Below are positions 1 through 5,496 of a stretch of 8,256 nt of DNA, in pieces. A program made the position numbers and the translations under genes. The notes below the pieces were generated by a model. It ran no database searches. It saw only the letters and a list, made by a program, of their open reading frames with translations, and was not told where the DNA came from. Every line of letters begins with the position of its first letter. The first letter of the stretch is position 1. The DNA is from Muribaculaceae bacterium (GTDB taxonomy: Bacteria; Bacteroidota; Bacteroidia; Bacteroidales; Muribaculaceae), in NCBI GenBank assembly GCA_022511505.1, contig JAFLTK010000010.1, positions 1-8,256 of the forward strand, in the 5' to 3' direction.

Positions 1-9
1 TTACAACAA

Positions 10-44
10 TGTAACAATCGCTGTAACATCCTCCGATTGTTACA
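10..44. repeat. 11-bp inverted repeat with TGTAACA heptamers
   Basis: The arms TGTAACAATCG (10-20) and CGATTGTTACA (34-44) are perfect reverse complements, separated by 13 nt. The spacer holds another TGTAACA (22-28), so three copies of this heptamer occur in 35 bp: two direct copies whose starts are 12 bp apart, and one inverted copy. Related sequences, TTACAACAA (1-9) and TTGCAACAA (48-56), flank it. There is no T-tract directly after it on either strand and the stem is AT-rich, so it reads more like a protein-binding operator than a terminator. It could belong to a gene beyond the left edge of the window. The role is inferred; the symmetry is seen directly. Confidence 0.5.
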
Positions 45-63
45 ATTTTGCAACAATTTTCCC

Positions 64-99
64 AAATAAAAATCCCCGCCGCGTCGACACGCAGCAGGG
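64..99 (-). terminator. Second, strand-specific intrinsic terminator
   Basis: On the minus strand the arms CCCTGCTGCGT (99-89) and ACGCGGCGGGG (84-74) form an 11-bp stem with a GTCG loop, followed by ATTTTTATTT (73-64). Two of the pairs are G-U. On the plus strand the same two positions become A-C mismatches and no T-tract follows, so the element works as RNA only when read from the minus strand. It lies about 50 nt beyond the terminator at 147-177 and is probably a backup terminator for the fimbrillin transcript. It could also end a short RNA of its own. Confidence 0.65.
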
Positions 100-146
100 C
101 AACAATAAAAATCAGTTTCAGATTTCTACGCGCGTTTTATACAAAT

Positions 147-177
147 AAAGCAGGAGGCCGGGCGGGCCTCCTGCTTT
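147..177. terminator. Strong bidirectional rho-independent terminator
   Basis: The arms AAAGCAGGAGGCC (147-159) and GGCCTCCTGCTTT (165-177) make a perfect 13-bp stem with a 5-nt loop (160-164). T-rich sequence follows on both strands: TTTATTTG when read on the minus strand and TTTTAT on the plus strand. It begins 23 nt past the stop of the fimbrillin gene and therefore most likely ends the protease-fimbrillin transcript. The symmetry would also let it stop transcription coming from the left edge. Confidence 0.88.
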
Positions 178-200
178 TATCGGGGGATGGTAGATGGTGA

Positions 201-1328
201 TTAATATTTGGAAACGTCGATTGTTTCGATGCCTTCGAGGCTGTTGATTTCAAAGCCGGTTGAGTTCCATGTCTCGACGATGACGTCGCGTGTGCCTGAA
301 CCGGGGACGGGCATCGAGCCGTTGACGCTGTAGTTGGTCTGCATGTCGCCGCTCTTGATGTTGCCAAACACTTGGGTTCCGTTGAAGAAGGGGAACTGGA
401 AGTCTTTGGTTCCGCTGAAGCCGAAGGTGATTGCGCCATAGCCTTCGAGGGGTTTCATCTCGTCGGTCAGGACGTTCAGCGAGATTTCCTGAGTGGCCGA
501 GGGGTCAAACACGAGGCCGTTGGGGGTCAGCAACAGGTGGAAGATATACTGGAAGCCTGCGCGCATCTCGAGCGAAGGGATGGTGGCAACGTATGTCTTG
601 CCGTTGATGGTGGCGGTCAGCGTGGCGGCCTGGCTGGTGTTGTCAAAGGGGATGACCCACTGGCCGGGAAGGTTGTCGCTCCAACCGTTTTTGGTGACGG
701 CTTTGTTGACGCTTACGCTAACTTGGCCGGTGGCAGTGCCTTTGATTTTGCCGGTCTCGACGTTAAGAGTACCCTCGGTGGGGACATTGTCGCCCGAGAC
801 GCTGATTGAGGTCAGCGAGCCGGCATCGCCGTCGCCGCTGTAAATGATGTTGAACGAAGCGAGCGCGAGGGCGTGCTTCATCTGGAACATAGCGCGGTTG
901 GTCTGGTAACTGGCGGGTACGAAGTCGCCTGAGTAGAGCAGGTCAACCTGATCCTTAGTGTTGAACGGAACGGCCGACGGGTTGGTATAGGCCGAGTTAT
1001 AGGGCGACACGGCATACATGCAGATTGTCTGGCCCTCTTCGAGGCGGATTTCGGGGCTTGTTGTCCATCCCGAGGCGCCGCGCTCAGCTTTTACGGGCGG
1101 CATGAAGTCGGCGGCTTCGGCCGAGCCTCCGGTCTTTACAAAGATGGTCATCGTGGCGCCTTCGCCCAACTCGAGAGTGACGTTGCGCTTGGTGTAGACC
1201 TGAGTGTCAATGGTCACGAGGTTTCCGCTCAGGGGCTGCTCGGGCTTGTCGCTTTCTTTACATGACACAGCCAATGTTCCAACCGCCAAGGCTGCTAATA
1301 CTGTATATTTTATGCTTCTGATTTTCAT
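201..1328 (-). CDS. Fimbrillin-like surface lipoprotein with unusual C-terminal extension
   Basis: This is a 375-residue protein with a lipoprotein signal peptide: basic MKIRSIK, a hydrophobic core, then lipobox AVSC with the acylated Cys at 23. After the Cys comes a short charged stretch (KESDKPE), as in many Bacteroidales surface lipoproteins. Residues about 35-290 resemble the FimA/Mfa-type fimbrillin fold, including the stretch MKHALALASFNI (150-161), which matches the usual F-x-H-A-L-x-x-(I/F) core, and a second beta-rich half (WVIPFDN, ATINGKTY, GFQYIFHL). Fimbrillins are pilus subunits exported as lipoproteins and matured by proteolysis. Residues about 297-375 do not look like fimbrillin; the end (FEINSLEGIETIDVSKY) resembles the opening of a BspA-type leucine-rich repeat that stops after one unit. 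The gene follows the C10 protease by 23 nt, and a strong terminator lies just downstream. The family call is by pattern; whether it is a pilin or only a fimbrillin-fold lipoprotein is open. Confidence 0.75.
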   Translation of the reverse strand: MKIRSIKYTVLAALAVGTLAVSCKESDKPEQPLSGNLVTIDTQVYTKRNVTLELGEGATMTIFVKTGGSAEAADFMPPVKAERGASGWTTSPEIRLEEGQTICMYAVSPYNSAYTNPSAVPFNTKDQVDLLYSGDFVPASYQTNRAMFQMKHALALASFNIIYSGDGDAGSLTSISVSGDNVPTEGTLNVETGKIKGTATGQVSVSVNKAVTKNGWSDNLPGQWVIPFDNTSQAATLTATINGKTYVATIPSLEMRAGFQYIFHLLLTPNGLVFDPSATQEISLNVLTDEMKPLEGYGAITFGFSGTKDFQFPFFNGTQVFGNIKSGDMQTNYSVNGSMPVPGSGTRDVIVETWNSTGFEINSLEGIETIDVSKY

Positions 1329-1351
1329 ATCTGCTTATTCTTTTAGGCTCG

Positions 1352-2992
1352 TTACTTTATGAGTGTCAACGTTTTAACCTCGTTTCCGCGGCGAATCTCA
1401 AGGGTGTTCTTGCCGGCGGCAAGGGTGGCCTTGTTGATGGTGAAGCGCGGCAGGTTGTTCAGCGAACCCGATGCCAGAGTGGCGCCGGCAGCCGAGCGGA
1501 GGGTGTAACTTGCACCATGCTTGGTCTTGAACTCGAAGTTTCCGGTGGCGCGGTCATAGGAAACCGAGGTTGCCTGGTCGATGGGTTGCCAGGTCTGAAC
1601 GGTGATTGTAAACGACTGGATGAACGCGGGCTCATCGGCGGGAACGCTCGTTGTGACGCGCACGTCGATGTCATAACTTGCCTTGGTGGCTGCGCTCAGT
1701 TTCTTGGTTGTCACGAGTTGGTTGTTGACAATCTCGAAGGGGATGTCCTGACGCACGCCGTTCTGGAACACGCCGAGGGCCTCGAGTTTGTAAACCGGCT
1801 TGGGAGTTGTACCGTTGACGGTCACGTTGGCCACAACTGCGCCGGGCTCAAGGTCTTCCTCGATGCTCATCGCGTCGAGTTCAATTGAGCGTAACTCGCG
1901 GTCGGGCGAGCCGATACCGATAACGGCGATATGGTTGTTGGGGAATGAAATGCCCTGATACTCGTCATAAAGTTTGTCGAGTTGGAAGTAGCCGTCGCCA
2001 ATGCCGCCCCAACCCCAGTTGAGGTGGAACATCGAGCCGTCATAACCGTCAACGTTAAACGAGTGGCCGGCTGTACCGGTACCGTTGTAGACGATGGCGC
2101 GACCGGCGGCAAGTTCGTTGAGCATCAAGCGAACCCACGCCTGCTTGCCAAACGATGCCTCATACTGCTCGCGATAGTAGTAGCTGACGCCGCTGCCATA
2201 TTGGAAGATGTCACGCAAAGCGTCGCGAATGAGATACAGGTCGTTGTAGGGTACGCCCGAACCATCGGCGCCATAGTGCATCTTGACACTGACGCCTGCA
2301 TGGTACATCAAGCGGGCAGCCTCGCGATACTGGTTGCTGCCGGCAAGGATAGCATTCCAGTCGTAGGGAGTCTCGCCGTCATACTCGAGACGTATGTTGG
2401 AATAGCCCGGGGGAGTATAGTCCATGTAGCCCGTGGGGCGCGGCGGATATTTCTGAACCGACATTGCCTGACTCATCGAAACGGCCACACAGCCGACGAT
2501 TGCCTTTGTGTTGCCCTGACCGGGACAGTAATAGTTGAACGGAGCCGTCTGATTCCAATGGACTGAAATCAAGGGGCTTATCATCGAACTTTCCTCGTCG
2601 CGAGTAGCCGAGACAAGATTGACGCTGTTCCAGCGACGGTTGGCAACCTTGGTCTTGGCCGCAAGTTCTTTGACTTGCGCGCCATACTCGACGAGCATGC
2701 TGTTCATGTTTTCGGGAATCGAATGCCACGACAACTGGCCCGATGTAGAATAACCGATAACGGGGCTCGCATTATCGTCGGCCGACACGATAACCCAGCC
2801 CTGAGGGGCGAGGTTCACAATATAATATGCATCGGTCGATTGATAAACCGACGCCATTTTCACCGTGGCTCCGGTGCGACTCGCGATATAAGTCTCGGCA
2901 GTTTTCACTGCACGCTCCTTGGACACCGGCGCGGCCATCAGACCAATCGCCGACACGCTCAAAAGGGCACTTAAAAATAACTTTTTCTTCAT
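1352..2992 (-). CDS. Secreted C10 (streptopain-like) cysteine protease
   Basis: This is a 546-residue secreted cysteine protease of the papain-like clan, MEROPS family C10 (relatives: SpeB, PrtT/periodontain, Bfp of B. fragilis). A Sec signal peptide covers about 1-20 (MKKKLFLSALL...LMA). Residues about 22-115 match the Spi-type inhibitory prodomain (KERAVKTAETYI; WVIVSADDNASPVIGYS). The catalytic domain spans about 135-362: oxyanion Gln148 (HWNQTAPFN), nucleophile Cys168 (VGCVAVSMSQAM), catalytic His310 (AGHSFNVDGY) and the NWGWGG motif at 325-330. All key residues are present, so it should be active after prodomain removal. Residues about 369-465 look like a cadherin-type beta domain without obvious calcium motifs. 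Residues about 475-546 form another beta domain ending in LEIRRGNEVKTLTLIK, which resembles a type IX secretion sorting domain. The start is well placed before the signal peptide. The gene leads a two-gene unit with the fimbrillin-like lipoprotein. Confidence 0.93.
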   Translation of the reverse strand: MKKKLFLSALLSVSAIGLMAAPVSKERAVKTAETYIASRTGATVKMASVYQSTDAYYIVNLAPQGWVIVSADDNASPVIGYSTSGQLSWHSIPENMNSMLVEYGAQVKELAAKTKVANRRWNSVNLVSATRDEESSMISPLISVHWNQTAPFNYYCPGQGNTKAIVGCVAVSMSQAMSVQKYPPRPTGYMDYTPPGYSNIRLEYDGETPYDWNAILAGSNQYREAARLMYHAGVSVKMHYGADGSGVPYNDLYLIRDALRDIFQYGSGVSYYYREQYEASFGKQAWVRLMLNELAAGRAIVYNGTGTAGHSFNVDGYDGSMFHLNWGWGGIGDGYFQLDKLYDEYQGISFPNNHIAVIGIGSPDRELRSIELDAMSIEEDLEPGAVVANVTVNGTTPKPVYKLEALGVFQNGVRQDIPFEIVNNQLVTTKKLSAATKASYDIDVRVTTSVPADEPAFIQSFTITVQTWQPIDQATSVSYDRATGNFEFKTKHGASYTLRSAAGATLASGSLNNLPRFTINKATLAAGKNTLEIRRGNEVKTLTLIK

Positions 2993-3116
2993 CTACCGAT
3001 TGTTTTTTCTGAAGTATTTTGGTAATAAAAATGGCGCAATATTAAGAAAAACACATTTTTATAAATGTAACATTTTGGCATTATTCATCCGTTTACTGCG
3101 CGTTTTTGTCTCAATT

Positions 3117-3130
3117 ATGCTTTTAAGCAT
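3117..3130. repeat. Near-palindrome ATGCTTTTAAGCAT at the protease promoter
   Basis: Arms ATGCTT and AAGCAT are reverse complements around a central TT. The element lies directly after the candidate -7 box at 3132-3139, so it would overlap the transcription start of the protease transcript. That is a typical place for a repressor operator. It is short and sits in AT-rich DNA, so chance is a real alternative. Confidence 0.35.
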
Positions 3131-3131
3131 G

Positions 3132-3162
3132 CAAAAATAATACCTTTTCTTATATTTTAAAA
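3132..3162 (-). promoter_or_regulatory. Candidate Bacteroidetes promoter for the protease-fimbrillin unit
   Basis: On the minus strand, TATTTTTG (3139-3132) matches the Bacteroidetes -7 consensus TAnnTTTG exactly. Nineteen nucleotides upstream is TTTT (3162-3159), one base off the -33 TTTG box. The spacing is normal for the class. Transcription would start near 3125, giving a leader of roughly 130 nt before the protease start at 2992. The region is AT-rich, which raises the chance of a random match. Confidence 0.5.
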
Positions 3163-3333
3163 GTATTCTGCCCTAAAATATTATTTTTTTAACTACATTT
3201 TAATACTTTTTCCACAATTATAACTGCTCCTCTCACCCGGCCGTGCCAACAATCTGCCAATGCCCGGCTCAAATAGCAGATGTAGCAGATTTGACTGATT
3301 TTATGCGGTTGCCATGTATTTCGGGAGGATTAA

Positions 3334-3366
3334 ATTGAAAAATCATTCAAAAAGTTGTTATCTTTG
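3334..3366 (+). promoter_or_regulatory. Candidate Bacteroidetes promoter for the metallophosphoesterase
   Basis: TATCTTTG (3359-3366) matches the -7 consensus TAnnTTTG, and ATTG (3334-3337) gives a -33 box that is one base off TTTG, with a 21-nt spacer. Transcription would start around 3371-3375, about 50 nt before the ATG at 3421. This is the best promoter match in the window. Confidence 0.65.
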
Positions 3367-3420
3367 CAAATGGCGACGCTATGCCCGTTGCGCCCAATGA
3401 TGCTTTTTTGATTTAATCTG

Positions 3421-4212
3421 ATGCTTATGACTATTCCAATGTCTCAGGAAAAAGCGGCCGAAACTATAGCCGCCCCGCAATGCCATTCCCTCCTTGCCGG
3501 TTCGATTCTTGTTATTCCGGATGTGCACGGCCGAGTATTCTGGAAGGGTGCCGTTGAGCAATACTCTGATTGCCGCGACATTGTATTCCTTGGCGATTAC
3601 CACGACCCTTATCCGCGCGAACGAATTCCAATACAGGATTCGCTAGAAAACTTCCGTGAAATCATCAAGTTTGCTCGCGCTCACAGCAATGTTACGCTGT
3701 TACTCGGCAATCATGACCTGCACTACTTGTGTGACTTCGGAGAGACATGTCGCATGGATTTTAACAATTATGAGCAAATTAAAGCATTGATTCTCGACAA
3801 CATCGACTTGTTCAAGATCATACATCACATTGATATCAATGGTCAAAGGGTAGTGTTTACCCACGCTCCGATACTTGTCGAATGGCTACATCATTTGGAC
3901 GCACCCGGTGATATTACCCAACTCGGGCTGCTCCTCAACCAATTGCCCAAACAGGCCGCGGACAAACCTGACACTCTGTTGCAATGGTTCAACTTCGTCT
4001 CTTCCTACCGCGGCGGTTGTGACAGATTTGGCTCTCCGGTATGGGCCGATATGCGTGAAGCCAAGGGCTATCTCATTCAAACTGCCGATTATTCCATTTT
4101 TGGCCACACACAACTCACCGAGGCTGTCATTACCCGTACTTGGGCCAATCTCGACTGCCGCCGGGCATTCTTAGTCGCGCCTGATCTCACTATCACGCCG
4201 GTGGACGTATAG
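3421..4212 (+). CDS. Calcineurin-like metallophosphoesterase
   Basis: This is a 263-residue cytoplasmic-type protein with no signal peptide or membrane segment. It has the full set of metallophosphoesterase motifs in order: DVH (34-36), GDYHDP (58-63), GNHD (96-99), THAP (147-150) and GHT (228-230). These supply the His, Asp and Asn ligands of the two-metal site, so the enzyme should be an active phosphohydrolase. The order and spacing resemble the PPP-like/ApaH-like group (protein phosphatase or dinucleoside polyphosphatase), but the substrate cannot be read from the sequence. ATG codons at 3421, 3427 and 3439 are all possible starts, since the conserved domain begins near residue 28; the first is used here. 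It is the only plus-strand gene, appears less GC-rich than its neighbours by eye, has its own candidate promoter, and ends 7 nt from the converging TPM gene. Confidence 0.88.
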   Translation: MLMTIPMSQEKAAETIAAPQCHSLLAGSILVIPDVHGRVFWKGAVEQYSDCRDIVFLGDYHDPYPRERIPIQDSLENFREIIKFARAHSNVTLLLGNHDLHYLCDFGETCRMDFNNYEQIKALILDNIDLFKIIHHIDINGQRVVFTHAPILVEWLHHLDAPGDITQLGLLLNQLPKQAADKPDTLLQWFNFVSSYRGGCDRFGSPVWADMREAKGYLIQTADYSIFGHTQLTEAVITRTWANLDCRRAFLVAPDLTITPVDV

Positions 4213-4219
4213 GGGGAAA

Positions 4220-5491
4220 TTACCAGGAGCCGCCGGCACCGCCTCCGGCGCTTGTGCCGCCTCCAAAACCACCGCCTCGGATACCGCCGCCTCCACCGCC
4301 GCCGCGTCCGCCAAGCATTGAGCCGAGAACGGCCCCGGCTACGGCTGCCGACGGGTCGGGAGTGGCCGGGATGGTGTAGCGCTCGCTGACGCGGTTGCCA
4401 CAGTTGCGACAGGTGTAGACGCGCTCGCCGATGCCTTGGGTGCGGGTGGTTGGCTGGCGAAGAACGCGGTTTTCGGTCAGCGTCAAGGTGTGGGCGCCGC
4501 AACGCGGGCATTCTTTGTAGGGCGACGAGGCGTTGACGTAGGGAATGACGTCGACCTCGTTGCACTCGGGACATACCCACACGTCATAGTCGACTGAGTT
4601 CAGCCGCTCTTCAAGGTCCTGGCTCGGGGTCAGATAGGAATTGTCGGTTTCCTCGTCCATAAGGTCCATTTGATGCCCACAGTTGGCACATAAGTGTCTG
4701 CCGCGACGAAGACGCTTGAGCCCGCGACGGTAGAAGTAATAGACGATGAACCCGGCGCCGAGCGACAGGCAACTGAGCATCAGCATGACGACGTTGACTT
4801 TCTCAATCCTGGGATAACGCATGGCCAGGGGCAGTCGGCGTGTCGAGCGGAACATGTATATAGCCATAACGGTCATTACCAGTAAGATAGCGCCGGCAAA
4901 CTTGACATAGAAATCCCAAAATTCTTCGGCGGTTAGGTCATTGTCGGGCGTCATGGTCGACAGAATCTCGTCGCGATTCTCGGGGGCGGCGATGATAGAG
5001 GCGACGGCGTTGACCCCGGCCTCAACGCCGCCGTTGTAGTCTCCCTCCTTAAAATGGGGTACCATCACGTCGCGAACGATGCGCCCGGCAACGACGTCGG
5101 GAATAATACCCTCGAGCCCTCGACCGGTTACAATCTCGGCTCGGCGGTCGCCGATAGATACAAAAATGACAAGGCCGTTGTTAACGTCGCGCTTACCGAC
5201 GCCCCAGCGGCTCTGTATGTCGTAGGCCATCTGCCGTGGGGTCATCGAGGGGTCGACCTTATCGACCACAACAACGACGACTTCGGCCGTCGTTTCTTGT
5301 GTCAAGGCTGCCAGACGGCGGTTGATGGCATCGACCGTCGAGGCGTCGAGTTGACCGGTAGGGTCTGACACAAAATGGTTGCGATTGGCAACCTGAACGT
5401 TGGGAATCTCGTCGATGGTAATTGCCGATAGCGGCATCGTCGTGACGATGGCAACGATAGCGGCGAGGATATATCGCAGGAGGGATTTCAT
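4220..5491 (-). CDS. TPM-domain membrane protein with two zinc ribbons and Gly-rich tail
   Basis: This is a 423-residue envelope protein of the TPM (YgcG/TLP18.3-Psb32-MOLO-1) family. In order: a signal peptide at about 1-23 (MKSLLRYILAAIVAIVTTMPLSA); a TPM domain at about 33-170 with the typical GRGLEG (123-128) followed by IIPD; two membrane segments at about 195-214 and 232-254; then four CxxC pairs (268/271, 307/310, 328/331, 361/364) that can form two zinc ribbons; and a glycine-rich C-terminus ending GGAGGSW, a hallmark of many bacterial members. The two membrane segments place the TPM domain outside the inner membrane and, if both span, the ribbons on the same side; if only one spans, the ribbons are cytoplasmic. 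Function in bacteria is poorly defined; roles in membrane-protein quality control or repair are inferred from plant relatives. The start lies 5 nt after the dgt stop, so it is probably translated from the hflX-dgt transcript. Confidence 0.85.
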   Translation of the reverse strand: MKSLLRYILAAIVAIVTTMPLSAITIDEIPNVQVANRNHFVSDPTGQLDASTVDAINRRLAALTQETTAEVVVVVVDKVDPSMTPRQMAYDIQSRWGVGKRDVNNGLVIFVSIGDRRAEIVTGRGLEGIIPDVVAGRIVRDVMVPHFKEGDYNGGVEAGVNAVASIIAAPENRDEILSTMTPDNDLTAEEFWDFYVKFAGAILLVMTVMAIYMFRSTRRLPLAMRYPRIEKVNVVMLMLSCLSLGAGFIVYYFYRRGLKRLRRGRHLCANCGHQMDLMDEETDNSYLTPSQDLEERLNSVDYDVWVCPECNEVDVIPYVNASSPYKECPRCGAHTLTLTENRVLRQPTTRTQGIGERVYTCRNCGNRVSERYTIPATPDPSAAVAGAVLGSMLGGRGGGGGGGIRGGGFGGGTSAGGGAGGSW

Positions 5492-5496
5492 TACTG

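Larger units (their letters stand above)
2993..3420. other. AT-rich divergent intergenic spacer
   Basis: This 428-nt gap separates the divergent C10 protease and metallophosphoesterase genes. It is visibly much more AT-rich than its neighbours, especially at 3000-3220. It carries one candidate promoter for each direction (listed separately), a near-palindrome at 3117-3130, and a short direct repeat AGCAGAT (3275-3281 and 3284-3290). No convincing small gene or structured RNA was found. The implied leaders are about 130 nt for the protease and about 50 nt for the phosphoesterase. Confidence 0.7.

Noticed and set aside
1982..2566. A 194-codon plus-strand frame within the C10 protease gene
   Set aside because: It is antisense to the catalytic domain, whose Cys, His and Trp motifs confirm the minus-strand frame; no start context or family match.
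3251..3291. Short inverted pair AATCTGC/GCAGATT in the spacer as a terminator or riboswitch
   Set aside because: Only 7 bp with a 27-nt spacer, no T-tract and no further structure; consistent with chance.
4301..4320. Gly-codon repeats at the end of the TPM gene as a possible microsatellite or repeat element
   Set aside because: The low-complexity DNA is explained by the glycine-rich tail that is normal for TPM proteins.
4089..4580. A 163-codon Arg-rich frame on the minus strand
   Set aside because: It lies over the glycine-rich and zinc-ribbon part of the TPM gene in another frame; the Arg-rich product comes from the GGN-rich codons read out of frame.
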